NCBI RefSeq assembly: GCF_000178855.1 | Contig: NZ_ADVG01000001.1 | Coordinates: 3,013,481 to 3,077,480, forward strand | Length of the DNA stretch: 64,000 bases | Source of the DNA: Ktedonobacter racemifer DSM 44963 | GTDB lineage: Bacteria > Chloroflexota > Ktedonobacteria > Ktedonobacterales > Ktedonobacteraceae | Reading direction: 5' to 3' | Shown: in pieces, positions 42,269-51,537 of the stretch | Layout of the letters: every line of letters starts with the position of its first letter | Numbering within the stretch: position 1 is the first letter of the stretch | Made by a program: the position numbers and the translations under genes | Notes under the pieces: model-generated | The model's database searches: none | Told to the model about the DNA's origin: nothing | Seen by the model: the letters and a program-made list of their open reading frames with translations, nothing else

Positions 42269-43360
42269 CTACACTCCTACACTCCGCTTGCGATGCTTGA
42301 TAAGATAGGCTGAACCAAGCAGCAGCACGGTCGCGATAAATGAACCGCCCAGAATAAAGGCGATGTTACGCAGCAAGAGAGCCGAAGTATCGTCTGTCTG
42401 CTGGACAGGAGCCGTGTGATGCAGACACGTCAGCGGCCAGTAGCGAATCTTCTCCCCTCTGTAGTTCCAATACATGCGTGGCATCTCGATACGGATGGCA
42501 TCCCCAGCATGGGGCCAGAAGAAGGGGGGATCAAAGATAGAAGGGTCGTAGTTATCCCCAGCCGCCGTAATCGACGGTAAAGGCGTTGGCGTTCCTTCGG
42601 GGCCTTTATTGTTGTCGCCAGCATCAGATGTCCCATCGCCGTTTGTCACGCTGGGCGTTCCATCCACATTCGCAATGCCTGGCGTCGCACCATCGTTACC
42701 TGCGCTAATGGTAGGCGTGTCCTGATCTCCATCAGCAGGATCGACCGTTGGTGTATCATCTTCTCCTGGCTCTCCTGTTGGCGTGACCGTTACAGTAGGT
42801 GTAGCGGACGCAGTAGGATGCGGCTTCGCCGTTTTACGCGCTACAGGGAGAGCGGGAGGGTTGGTTGCTCTGGCAACTGGCAAGGCCTGGCTGGGTGGAT
42901 AATACTGTTGGGCGCCTCCCTGGGCCGGAGGGTACTGTTGCTGCGTCCCACCTCCATTGCTCTGAGCAGGGGCCGAGGGCTGGCCGGAGCCCGATGAGTT
43001 CGTGTTCGCCTGGGTACCATCGCTTGAACTTCCCTGGGAAGATGCGTTTGTCGCAGCGCTATCACATGGCTGTATGCCGGGTACTTTCGCGACATCGTCC
43101 GGAGTTACCGGGGTCACGGTTCCAGAACCCGGCTGGTGTTGCTTCGCGCCTGTAGACATGGTCCGTGTAGCCTTTGCCTCTCGCTGGTCCGCATTCGCGG
43201 AGCGCCCTGGTCTCTGACTTCCCGACGTAGGCCAAAAGTTCATGCCAACAATGACACACAGCATAGAGGCACAGATACACATGAACATAAACGTCACAAA
43301 AAATTTAGCACCCCTGCGCCTGTTTTTCTGATTCCACAACGCCAACATTGTATCGATCAT
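42269..43360 (-). CDS. Pro/Thr/Gly-rich bitopic surface protein, function unknown
   Basis: 363 residues. A cytoplasmic start (QKNRRRGAKF) precedes a transmembrane helix (FFVTFMFMCICASMLCVIVG), then about 260 low-complexity residues rich in Ser, Gly, Pro, Thr and Gln. A short folded part (F-F-W-P-H-A-G-D-A-I-R-I-E-M-P-R-M-Y-W) precedes a second helix (IAFILGGSFIATVLLLGSAY) with a basic end. The bulk should lie outside the membrane. No known domain. The same strand carries the PH-like and TgpA-like genes upstream. Confidence 0.7.
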   Translation of the reverse strand: MIDTMLALWNQKNRRRGAKFFVTFMFMCICASMLCVIVGMNFWPTSGSQRPGRSANADQREAKATRTMSTGAKQHQPGSGTVTPVTPDDVAKVPGIQPCDSAATNASSQGSSSDGTQANTNSSGSGQPSAPAQSNGGGTQQQYPPAQGGAQQYYPPSQALPVARATNPPALPVARKTAKPHPTASATPTVTVTPTGEPGEDDTPTVDPADGDQDTPTISAGNDGATPGIANVDGTPSVTNGDGTSDAGDNNKGPEGTPTPLPSITAAGDNYDPSIFDPPFFWPHAGDAIRIEMPRMYWNYRGEKIRYWPLTCLHHTAPVQQTDDTSALLLRNIAFILGGSFIATVLLLGSAYLIKHRKRSVGV

Positions 43361-43414
43361 GGGTGTGCAAACTCCTCTCCCATCTCGTCAACCCCTGGTA
43401 CTCAATTTACAGCC

Positions 43415-43468
43415 TATGCGGAAGCCTGAACACACTCGCCACGGTGGTGGCCATGGGGTTTCCGCATA
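43415..43468 (-). terminator. Imperfect hairpin after the PH-like gene
   Basis: TATGCGGAAGCC pairs with GGTTTCCGCATA (one mismatch) around a 30-base loop, six bases past the stop at 43474. Confidence 0.5.
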
Positions 43469-43473
43469 AGCCC

Positions 43474-44586
43474 TCAGTCTACACAATTGCGCCCTTTATT
43501 ATTACTATTATTACTGGGCTGAAATTGGGCTTTCAAACGACTCACCATCTGCTTCTGGCGTAAACCCTCCACTATCCCCGCATCGGGAAGCTGTCCCAGG
43601 TTCAAGCGCGAGGCCAACGAGGGTGTCAGCTCCAGCAAGCGATCCTGCTGTTGCTCTTCCTGCCTGTGTTGCCAATGCGCCAAGATACGTTCGAGAAACA
43701 GGGCGCACTCTACCGGATGGCGAACCGCGAAGATCTCTGGCCGGGGCCAATGCTCCGCCGTAAAAGCAATTGCTTCATACACACGCGAAATATGCAACAC
43801 CTGCGCATAGGCCAGCACAATCTGGTTTTTACGCCCAAAATAGATCAGGCGCTCACTGGTCAGCACCAACTTGCCATGATCTCTGGGCATATAGCGCTTA
43901 CCACTCATCGAGGGGCGCTCCTGCCCACAAAGCATGGCATCAGTTATATAATGCGCCTCTTCACCAGGTAAGAGAGGCATAGGAATTTCAACGACAGGCA
44001 GGTGCTCAGACTCAAGCTGCGTCAGGACCTGGCTTATATCAAATCCATAGGTATGGCGCATACATTCAAGCAAGAAACGGCGCTGACGACGCTCGCGCTG
44101 CTCCTGGTAACGCCGCGCCCAGCGTGGTATATCGCCTGGTTCGGCCACGGAACAGCGACGGATGGGGGAAATGTCGTTGTCCAGGCTTACCTCGACATCA
44201 AGAAGCGTAGATTCCAGAGCTGGTTGGGGGGAAGAAGACCCGGGCGAGGATGGACGCGGATGCCTCGGCTGCGAACGGCGCCGCTCAGTTCGTGCATCCA
44301 CTACGCAGACATCGTTCCCAGCATGCAAACGCAGCCAGTGATGCAAGTACGCGACCAGGCGCTCAGCCACTTCGACATCTGGCATGCCGCGTAATACAAT
44401 TTTCTTCTCTTGAAAACACAGCTCCACGCGTGCTGAGGGCACGCCAAATAAATGATGATACTGAGGGCGCACGCTTTTCAAGCGCGTCAGCTTATATGCC
44501 TTACCATTCACGTCCAGGTACTCAGGGTAGAGCCTGACATGATGACCCAACCCAAATGCACTCTCCACCATTGGCTCCAGTGGCAT
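43474..44586 (-). CDS. Protein with two PH/GRAM-like domains
   Basis: 370 residues from the ATG after GGAGGAG. Residues 1-80 are strand-rich and PH-like (VRLYPEYLDVNGKAYKL, RVELCFQEKKIVLRG), ending with a helix (AERLVAYLHHWL). A Ser/Pro/Arg linker follows. Residues about 200-310 form a second such fold with KLVLTSERLIYFGRKN, resembling bacterial PH/GRAM domains that sense membrane lipids. No catalytic motif. A scaffold or adaptor at the membrane is plausible. Same strand as the TgpA-like gene, 155 bases downstream of it. Confidence 0.6.
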   Translation of the reverse strand: MPLEPMVESAFGLGHHVRLYPEYLDVNGKAYKLTRLKSVRPQYHHLFGVPSARVELCFQEKKIVLRGMPDVEVAERLVAYLHHWLRLHAGNDVCVVDARTERRRSQPRHPRPSSPGSSSPQPALESTLLDVEVSLDNDISPIRRCSVAEPGDIPRWARRYQEQRERRQRRFLLECMRHTYGFDISQVLTQLESEHLPVVEIPMPLLPGEEAHYITDAMLCGQERPSMSGKRYMPRDHGKLVLTSERLIYFGRKNQIVLAYAQVLHISRVYEAIAFTAEHWPRPEIFAVRHPVECALFLERILAHWQHRQEEQQQDRLLELTPSLASRLNLGQLPDAGIVEGLRQKQMVSRLKAQFQPSNNSNNKGRNCVD

Positions 44587-44741
44587 CGCACTCCTCCTCT
44601 CCACCTCAGGAGGATACTACGTGTATCCCCCTAGATATTCATTATACAGAACGAGAGGAGAATGTGCGTGTAACAACCATTAAAGCATCTAAAGACACTT
44701 ATCTAAAATAGGTCTCTCAGAGCTTTGAAATGGGCAAGCCC

Positions 44742-47216
44742 CTACTTTTTTCGCCACTTGTTCAACAGCAAGTGCCAGGCCATGCCCCGCAACGCGGGCT
44801 GCATGCGCCGAGTCTCTGCCGAGGTATCAGGAGACGGAACGCTGGATCGTGGCCCCCAACGATCCCGCACGAAAAGCTCGGTCAGGCGCCACAAGGGAGC
44901 GACCTGTTCAGGCGCCTGCTGGCTCAGCATTCCGCTATATTCATACGGCGTCTGCCATGGGCGTGGTGCAAAGCCGAACTTACTCGCCAGCCAGCAAAAA
45001 CGCCAGTAGGTGCTCGCGATAAAAGTACTATTCGCATAGAGACCTCGCCACCAGGAAGTGAACAGCGCCAGGCCAAATATAATCACCGCGATCAGCAACG
45101 CCAGCAGGGCTATATTCAGCAATACGGCATCGCTTATACCACCTGCACCTTGTACACCCGTACCGCCCATGGCCGTATCCGGTGGTGGCGTTGACTGATG
45201 ATGCGTCAATGGAGTATTCTTCGCAGTAGCAGTGCTCGTTGGAGTGGGCTTTTGCGCCGGTTGCGTTGGCGTCACCGTAGGCGTTGGTTTGGCAGGTGAG
45301 GTTGTAGAATAGCCCGGCGTGGGCTCGAAATTGACCCAGCCCAGATTGGGGAAATAGGCCTGCACCCAACTATGAGCATCCTGTCCATCGACAATCCAGG
45401 TCTTGCGCTGCTCATCAAAATGGCCGCTACTAAACCCATTGGCCATACGCGTTGGAATGTGCAACATGCGTGCCATCACAATCATGGCGCTGGCATAGTA
45501 GGTACAATAGCCACGTTTATTCTGTAGCAACCAATCAACCACATTCGCGCTACTGACGATATCTGGATTGCTTACAGAATAGGTGAACTGAGCCTGGTCG
45601 CTGAGATGCTGCTCCAGCGCCTTGAGCGCCCCATAGGTCGTAGACGTATTCCCCACCCATTGTTTGACTTGAGCCAGCACACGAGGCGAGTAATCCTTCT
45701 CATCGATTTGCGTGTAGCTGCTTTTGATAATGTCATAATTGGTATCCGCATTCCAGAAAGCTGGGTCGTGCTCGGGAAGAGGAACTGTGGCGAGAAGATC
45801 TGGATCGTGTGGCGGGAGCTGAGAGATCACAGTGTATATCTCGCCCTTCTGCAAGGGATTCTGTTGCATCCAGGTATTCGCCGTCACGTCATAAGAGATA
45901 GCCGTTGACACATCAAAGCGCACAGGCTGCTCTGGAGCAAAGATATACGCAGGCCCTCCCGGTGGCTGCGCTAATGTCACGCGGGTAGTGATCTGGTCAT
46001 CACTGACCTGAGGTACATCAGATTGCAGCATGGCATTCGGCTCAAAATACTGAGTAGCGTTCTGATCTAATGAACTCTTCCAGCTCAGATGGCCATCGAA
46101 GTCATTGAATGTAAAGCCAAGCAGGTATTGAGGTTTCTGATTAGAGCTGGTGTATGAAAGAACCTCGCCCCTAGGCAAGTTCACCTGGCCAGTAATATGC
46201 AAACGCTTATCAAAGAAATTCGACGGCGTGCCATTAAACAGGCTGGAAGGATCACGCCAGGAGAAACGGCCATTCACCAGGTTGTTCCACCCATTATCCA
46301 GGTGATCCCAGAATACCACGCCACCCTGCGTCTGCTGTGCAAAAGGCAAGAAGTTGCTAAGTAGAAGCGTACAGAGCGTAAAACCACAGGTTACCTGCAT
46401 GCAGCGCCAGACCATACCGCGCAACCAGGAGCGATCAGTATACAGGCCATCACGCCTCCATTGCGCGACCTGGGCCGCCAGGTGTACACGCGCCACCAGC
46501 AGCATCAGAGCGCCGCCCAGTATGCAGACCAGGTAGACCGCATCCTGTTTTACATAGTTGAGATTTACCAGCAGAATCGCGCTATAGATCAAGACCACAA
46601 GCCAGGGTAAACGCGCGCGATAGACAAGCCAGCAGCCAAAGTAGCCCAGAAAAAAGGTCAGGAAGGTCAGGTAAAAGAAGAAGAGCGCCTCCGCTAATCC
46701 AGGCGGAAGGTCCAGCAGCGAACCAGTAAAGACAGAACGCAAGCCATTCAGCACAAGCACGATAGGGACGTGATAGGCGGCAAAACTCGTCAACCATAAA
46801 GCGAACCAGAAACCCAGCAGGCAGGTCCCCAGGTGAAAGAGGCTTTGTGGACCCTTTGGTAACTTCGCAATGATCAAGCCGAGCACCATGCCCAGCAAGC
46901 CTCCCCAGGGAAACAATGTATCATGTCCCACCCACTTTGCGGCCTGCATCGACGCAATCACACAATATAATGCCACTCCTAAACAGACGAGGGGTAACCA
47001 ACCCTCCAGGGGCGCAAGCACCAGCGAGGGGCGGGTCTTTCCTCCATTCGCCGCTGGCGGGGGCGTCTTAGGTGTTCCGCGAGAACGGGAAAAACCTGGA
47101 GTGGCCGGATAGGTGGGAAAAGAGGTTATTGAATGCGGCACATGCCGAGCTGCTCCATCAAACGGCTTGACTGGCATTGGAGATGAACGCTTTGGATCGA
47201 CTACGCTTGGTCTCAT
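44742..47216 (-). CDS. TgpA-type membrane transglutaminase-like protein
   Basis: 824 residues from the ATG after AAGGGAG. About six transmembrane helices lie in the first 270 residues, then a large extracytoplasmic region with a transglutaminase core. The triad is readable: Cys in K-R-G-Y-C-T-Y-Y near 568, His in D-A-H-S-W near 614, and the Asp/Glu position in NFEPTPG. A Pro/Thr stalk, another transmembrane helix (LLNIALLALLIAVIIFGLAL) and a DUF4129-like C-terminal tail (EYSGMLSQQAPE) complete the TgpA layout. The family acts on the cell surface, often next to MoxR and DUF58 genes, which are not seen here. Substrate unknown. Confidence 0.88.
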   Translation of the reverse strand: MRPSVVDPKRSSPMPVKPFDGAARHVPHSITSFPTYPATPGFSRSRGTPKTPPPAANGGKTRPSLVLAPLEGWLPLVCLGVALYCVIASMQAAKWVGHDTLFPWGGLLGMVLGLIIAKLPKGPQSLFHLGTCLLGFWFALWLTSFAAYHVPIVLVLNGLRSVFTGSLLDLPPGLAEALFFFYLTFLTFFLGYFGCWLVYRARLPWLVVLIYSAILLVNLNYVKQDAVYLVCILGGALMLLVARVHLAAQVAQWRRDGLYTDRSWLRGMVWRCMQVTCGFTLCTLLLSNFLPFAQQTQGGVVFWDHLDNGWNNLVNGRFSWRDPSSLFNGTPSNFFDKRLHITGQVNLPRGEVLSYTSSNQKPQYLLGFTFNDFDGHLSWKSSLDQNATQYFEPNAMLQSDVPQVSDDQITTRVTLAQPPGGPAYIFAPEQPVRFDVSTAISYDVTANTWMQQNPLQKGEIYTVISQLPPHDPDLLATVPLPEHDPAFWNADTNYDIIKSSYTQIDEKDYSPRVLAQVKQWVGNTSTTYGALKALEQHLSDQAQFTYSVSNPDIVSSANVVDWLLQNKRGYCTYYASAMIVMARMLHIPTRMANGFSSGHFDEQRKTWIVDGQDAHSWVQAYFPNLGWVNFEPTPGYSTTSPAKPTPTVTPTQPAQKPTPTSTATAKNTPLTHHQSTPPPDTAMGGTGVQGAGGISDAVLLNIALLALLIAVIIFGLALFTSWWRGLYANSTFIASTYWRFCWLASKFGFAPRPWQTPYEYSGMLSQQAPEQVAPLWRLTELFVRDRWGPRSSVPSPDTSAETRRMQPALRGMAWHLLLNKWRKK

Positions 47217-47409
47217 CAATGCTCCCTTATCACTTTAGTAACATATGGCACGCGCTGACATAAAATATTTTAAGCAATATCGAATTATATAACACAAAAG
47301 GTGTTTTTTTTTCACATTTATCTGGGCATACCCTACAATCGTATCCCCCTATATATAAATGTCGCAAATTAGCCGCTAAAAGTCACGCATTGCACCTATT
47401 TTTGCTATT

Positions 47410-48729
47410 TCATGAGATATTTTGCTGCATAGACGTGCTCTTCTTTCCAAAGAAAAGGAGCAGAAGGCTGGGGGCCAGAAGGAGACAGAAACCACCAAAG
47501 ACAAAGGAGGCTGAAAGGCTCACGCTAGATTGTAACCAGCCTGCAATCATCGGACCGATGCTAAAGCCAATACTCCAGGTCACGGAGTAGCAACCGGCGA
47601 GAATGGCGCGCTGACGATCTGAGACCTGCTCCATGGCGAAGGCGGCATAGACAGGCTCAATCAAGGTGCGCAGAAACGAGCGTGCATATTCGCCCGTAAT
47701 CGCCAACGGCAGCGTAGGCGCAAAGCCAATCAAGACCATCAAAGGAGCGCTAATATACTGCACCGAGGTCACCAGGCGCAGCTTACTCCAGCGTTTGACA
47801 AATAGCGGCGCCGTTAACGAGAAGAGTCCGCCAGCCAGGCCCGAGATCGTAAAAATGATGCCCAGGGTACCAGGTAAGAGCTGGAAGCGCAGCACGAAAT
47901 AGAGCTGGATCAGGGCGACAACCGCTCCCTCGCCCATAGTAAAGACCAGGTCGGGCAGGAGCAATTTCACGAAGAGCCAGTTAGAGGATCGTTCAGATTG
48001 AACGTCTCTAACCTCATTGCCCTGCTCATTGGCAGCCTCACGTGATGTTGCCTTGTCGAGTCCCTTCGGCTCTTGCAGCAGCCAGAGCGGCAGACCGAAG
48101 ACAAAGGTAAACAGGGCAGCGCTAAAGACGCCCCAGCGCAATGGAATAGTCGAGCCAGCCGAGGCATGTAGCAGGCCAGCCACAAACTCAGGAATCGCTC
48201 CGCCCAGGAGATTGCCCAGCGCCCCAATGCCCAACAAGAGAAAGCTATTGAGTGCCAGCACGCCGACCCGCTGCTCCTGAGTAGTACTCTCCGAGAGCAA
48301 CGGCAGGTTCGTCACCCAGTAGGCAGTCGAGACCAGTCCTTGAATCAGGTTGGCGACCAGTAACAGTGGCGCCGATGTCATCAGAGCACAGAGCGCTAGC
48401 ATCAACGGCGTCAGGAAGGCCGTCAGCAGCAGAACCGGCTTACGCCCTATGCGATTGACGAGCATACCCGTAGGTACCGCTGCAATACAGGCCCCAACGG
48501 CGGGCATGGCGCTAAAAACGCCGATAAAATCTGGCTGATAGCCCAGGCTATGCACATAATAGTTGAGCGTGAGCGCGGCGATACTAAGTTGAAAGCCTTT
48601 TCCCGTGGTAAATAAAAGCAATAAATAGACGTTGCGTGGCAGGTGCCAGAAGGAAGAAACCACAGCACGTTTGTGTGTTACTTTGTCTCCTTGCAGACGA
48701 GGTTCTGAGGAATTCGACACCGAAGGCAT
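47410..48729 (-). CDS. MFS transporter
   Basis: 439 residues, about twelve hydrophobic helices and a central cytoplasmic loop rich in charged residues (about 215-240). The helix 2-3 motif reads GMLVNRIGRKPVLLL, the Major Facilitator consensus G-x-x-x-D-R-x-G-R-R/K in variant form (Asn for Asp). Substrate not inferable; multidrug or sugar efflux type. Single gene. Its upstream neighbour (S8 protease) is separated by a hairpin. Confidence 0.88.
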   Translation of the reverse strand: MPSVSNSSEPRLQGDKVTHKRAVVSSFWHLPRNVYLLLLFTTGKGFQLSIAALTLNYYVHSLGYQPDFIGVFSAMPAVGACIAAVPTGMLVNRIGRKPVLLLTAFLTPLMLALCALMTSAPLLLVANLIQGLVSTAYWVTNLPLLSESTTQEQRVGVLALNSFLLLGIGALGNLLGGAIPEFVAGLLHASAGSTIPLRWGVFSAALFTFVFGLPLWLLQEPKGLDKATSREAANEQGNEVRDVQSERSSNWLFVKLLLPDLVFTMGEGAVVALIQLYFVLRFQLLPGTLGIIFTISGLAGGLFSLTAPLFVKRWSKLRLVTSVQYISAPLMVLIGFAPTLPLAITGEYARSFLRTLIEPVYAAFAMEQVSDRQRAILAGCYSVTWSIGFSIGPMIAGWLQSSVSLSASFVFGGFCLLLAPSLLLLFFGKKSTSMQQNIS

Positions 48730-48824
48730 GTGAGCATTACTCCCGCTGAATAAGTAGATACATGCCCATACCTTAACATAGGCTAGCGGAAGAGGGCAAT
48801 GGTCAAATGACCAGGAGTTGAGAG

Positions 48825-48864
48825 CGAAACGTCATGCGCCGCTGGTACGGCGCATGACGTTTCG
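48825..48864 (-). terminator. 17-bp perfect hairpin after the S8 protease
   Basis: CGAAACGTCATGCGCCG and exact complement, loop CTGGTA, 16 bases past the stop. Confidence 0.7.
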
Positions 48865-48880
48865 TCCTACATAGCTTGTT

Positions 48881-50551
48881 TTATGAGCAACTTTGAGTAG
48901 CCTTCAGCAAGCCTACTTTGAATTCTTTCTGGGTAGTTAATGTGTGTCCAAGCACATCCTCTTGCCCCTGCGAGGTCGTAATGGCGTTAAAGGTTGTTGT
49001 ATACCATTGTTGGGCTGGTACGCCCCGATCTTGTAGTTGTTGCAGGATACGACTGGCTACCGCGCTAATAATAGGCGTGGCGAAGGAGGTACCAGACCAG
49101 TAAGCCCAGGTCGTTTGCGGAGTGACCTTATAGCTCTCCTGGGCATCGTCGCGTGAAAGCGCGGGATAGACAGGCGAGCTATAGACGCCACGCGGGGCAT
49201 CAATCTTCGTGACCTTTGTCATCTCTGATCCGCTACTTATGGACTCGGGTAGTTCTCCGCCATAAGTGGCGATACCGTTATGTTGTGTCGGCAGCGAGGG
49301 ATAATTGCTATAGCGAGCAGCGCTCCCATGGCTATCCACGGCACCCACCGAAATCACTTCGGGGAAGGAGGCGGGATAACGTGGATTCATGCGCAGGCCG
49401 CGCATGGGCAGAGAGGTATCGCGTGGATCCGAATCATTCCCGGCGGCGGCCACAATGACCGCGCCCAGGCTGGTGAGACTCTGTAGCACCATATGCAGAG
49501 GAGAACGCAGGAGTTCGAGATTCTCCCCAGAAACGCTATCAGCCTTAATCGCATCGGTCCACACAAGTGGCAAGGTCTCGTGCGAGGGGGAGACGGTAAG
49601 GCTCAGGTTTATCACGACTGGCTTGCCACTCAAGTCTCCCGACTCCATGCGTTGCTGTATCTGCTGCAAGGCTGCCAGAAGTACGGCCATGTTGCCCGCA
49701 CCATAATCATTCAAGACGCGAACACATTCAATGCGCGCCTCTGGAGCCAGGTCCTGCACAATACCAGCCACAAATAAACCGTGATCCGGCATCTGGAAAT
49801 AGGCCAGGTGTCCATAAATATCCTTGCCTGTCACCATTAAATCCTGGGCGCTCTCCTTCAGGGCGCCAGGCAGGGTATTATGGTGAATCACAATCGAGCC
49901 ATCGGCGATGCGTTCCGCGATCCGCTTGAGTAAGCGGTTCCCACTGCCAGCTCCACGTACAGCAGTGCTAATTTGTTCTGTAGTGGGAATCGTATCTAAG
50001 ATAAAGACGGTCACGCCCTTGCCAGTAGATTTTTGCAGCGCAGGAGAAAGATCAGGAAGGGTAAAGTGCCAATCTGCGCATTTCTCTGTAGCGGGAATGG
50101 GAGGTGTCGCAGGTCCACCATGGATAAGACAATCTACAGGAGCGCCAGCACTGAGCCAGTTTGGCATGGTTGCCACAAGCGGAAGATTGTATGCTTGCCT
50201 GAAATGCTCCTGGTTGGTATTCAGCAACTGAACAATTTCACCTGTCAGGTCTGATTGACCATCTGCATCTTGCTGGGACGCATTCGCCTGGCTGCTATTC
50301 GACTTCCAGACGCGATACCCAGCAGTGAGTAGTGTACCCTCACCTGAAGGTGAAGGAAAGAGCCATTTCCCCAGCGGATCATTCATATCATGCAATGTAT
50401 CGGCATGCATAGATGGAGAGAGCAAGAGTGAAGAGGAAATTTCATTTAGGCCGAAGGGAGCAATGCTGTATCCATGATTTCCAAGGAACTGCCGCAGTTG
50501 TTCCAGACCAAGGGCCTGGCAAATCTTCTGCACGCCCTCTGAGTGGTGCAA
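48881..50551 (-). CDS. S8 (subtilisin-like) serine protease, N-terminus cut off by an amber codon
   Basis: 556 residues from a TTG. The catalytic triad is complete: Asp in VTVFILDT near 182, His in MPDHGLFVAGIV near 256, Ser in SGTSFATP near 488, with the oxyanion Asn in AAAGNDS. About 160 residues precede the catalytic domain; their start (LRQFLGNHGYSIAPF) parallels LNLFLQRRGFQLSPY of the S8 protein at 52471-54375. The frame is continuous upstream through a single TAG (50588-50590) into a Tat-signal segment (50591-50797), so the original product was probably a Tat-exported protease. As it stands, translation would give a cytosolic protein from TTG, or depend on readthrough. Confidence 0.85.
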   Translation of the reverse strand: MHHSEGVQKICQALGLEQLRQFLGNHGYSIAPFGLNEISSSLLLSPSMHADTLHDMNDPLGKWLFPSPSGEGTLLTAGYRVWKSNSSQANASQQDADGQSDLTGEIVQLLNTNQEHFRQAYNLPLVATMPNWLSAGAPVDCLIHGGPATPPIPATEKCADWHFTLPDLSPALQKSTGKGVTVFILDTIPTTEQISTAVRGAGSGNRLLKRIAERIADGSIVIHHNTLPGALKESAQDLMVTGKDIYGHLAYFQMPDHGLFVAGIVQDLAPEARIECVRVLNDYGAGNMAVLLAALQQIQQRMESGDLSGKPVVINLSLTVSPSHETLPLVWTDAIKADSVSGENLELLRSPLHMVLQSLTSLGAVIVAAAGNDSDPRDTSLPMRGLRMNPRYPASFPEVISVGAVDSHGSAARYSNYPSLPTQHNGIATYGGELPESISSGSEMTKVTKIDAPRGVYSSPVYPALSRDDAQESYKVTPQTTWAYWSGTSFATPIISAVASRILQQLQDRGVPAQQWYTTTFNAITTSQGQEDVLGHTLTTQKEFKVGLLKATQSCS

Positions 50552-50587
50552 ATCTGAATGTGCCGTAATGATGATCTGATTAGCATG

Positions 50588-50797
50588 CTAGTTCATAATC
50601 TCTGATGGCAAACGCCCGGCCCCCCTGCCTGGAGAGGTTATTGCATGAGACGAGAAGCGCTGTGTCGCAAGCCAGCCTGCCCCGCCAGCAACGGCTAAGC
50701 CCACCAGACCTGTCCCAACCAGGAAAGTGCGACGCGAGACTGTCTTCCGATGAACAGACGAGGGCGCCGAAATGGGAGAGGAATCATCCACAGTCAT
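50588..50797 (-). CDS. Tat-signal peptide segment, in frame with the S8 protease
   Basis: 69 codons from an ATG with a TGAGGA site. It contains the twin-arginine motif SRRTFLVG followed by a hydrophobic, Gly/Ala-rich helix (TGLVGLAVAGGAGWLA) and a short polar stretch ending in TAG. No folded domain of its own. The next codons after the stop (H-A-N-Q-I-I-I-T-A-H-S-D) read straight into the S8 protease. Best explained as the signal part of a Tat-exported protease split by a nonsense mutation; a sequencing error is also possible. Confidence 0.6.
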   Translation of the reverse strand: MTVDDSSPISAPSSVHRKTVSRRTFLVGTGLVGLAVAGGAGWLATQRFSSHAITSPGRGAGRLPSEIMN

Positions 50798-50950
50798 TGT
50801 ATCCTCATTTCCTATCTTTGCTACAAAAAAGCGGGTAAACATTTTTACCCCGCAAAGCTTATTATGCAGCAAAAACAAGCATAATTCAAGAGCTTATTAG
50901 CATTTTTACGTATTTACATCACTTGAAAGGCACAAATATTTAGTTCCTCT

Positions 50951-51150
50951 CTTCACAAGATGCTTTCAGCGTCTTCGAAACTTCGCTGGATTAAGGAATG
51001 GGTTGGCACGCTGGGTCTGCTTCTACGGCACTTCGCTGAATCATATATAGGCTGGCTCGCTGGCTCCGCTTCTGCGACCCTTCGCTGAGTTAAGGGATGG
51101 GCTGGCTCGCTGGCTCCGCTTCTGCGACCCTTCGCTGAGTTAAGGGATGG
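50951..51150. repeat. Four 50-bp tandem units
   Basis: Units 51051-51100 and 51101-51150 are identical. The units 50951-51000 and 51001-51050 are diverged but in register. Each contains a satellite-like core (CTTCTGCGACCCTTCGCTGAG). The period is not a multiple of three. The last unit runs into the perfect hairpin 51141-51191, whose arm begins with the unit's own end AAGGGATGGGCTGG. Confidence 0.8.
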
Positions 51151-51219
51151 GCTGGTGGACTGGCGGAGCCAGTCCACCAGCCCATCCCTTAGACCAGCGA
51201 GCCACGTAGTGGCGAGAAG
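51141..51219 (+). repeat. 24-bp perfect hairpin with compensated satellite
   Basis: Long hairpin 51141-51191 (exact arms, loop GGA). Satellite at 51197-51219: GCGAGCCAC-GTA-GTGGCGAGAAG, in which the stem pairs differ from the usual GCGCC/GGCGC but complementarity and the trailing GAGAAG are kept. Confidence 0.75.
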
Positions 51220-51537
51220 TCATGAGTAAATACTAAACAGAGGTAGAAGACAAGAACCCAAACGACCAGAAAAAAAGAATCATTTAAGCATTTATTAAGC
51301 AAATAAAGGATTTTTCAGACAACACCTAAGAACTATTAGACTTTTTATTGCTGACTTGATTTATGCAAACATTTCCATTATTATAAAAACACAAGCAACG
51401 ATACTAGAATTTGTAGTCAACACAAGAATAGTATCACTCCATTGCTTCAAAGACACATTCCTGACAATGTGTCAGAACGTTAAGTTGTTTATCCAGGTAT
51501 CCATTTTCCGTTGATAAGAGCGAAGGAGGAGAATCGC
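51220..51537. other. AT-rich 5' region of a small membrane protein gene
   Basis: About 320 bases, very AT-rich, with no gene. Probably the promoter region of the GlsB-like gene. Confidence 0.35.

Noticed and set aside
50951..51150. Possible CRISPR array
   Set aside because: Units are directly adjacent with no spacers, only two are identical, and no cas genes are present.
50953..51177. 74-codon minus-strand frame with repeated peptide
   Set aside because: The peptide repeat comes from 50-bp DNA units that are not a multiple of three and run into a hairpin; not a gene.
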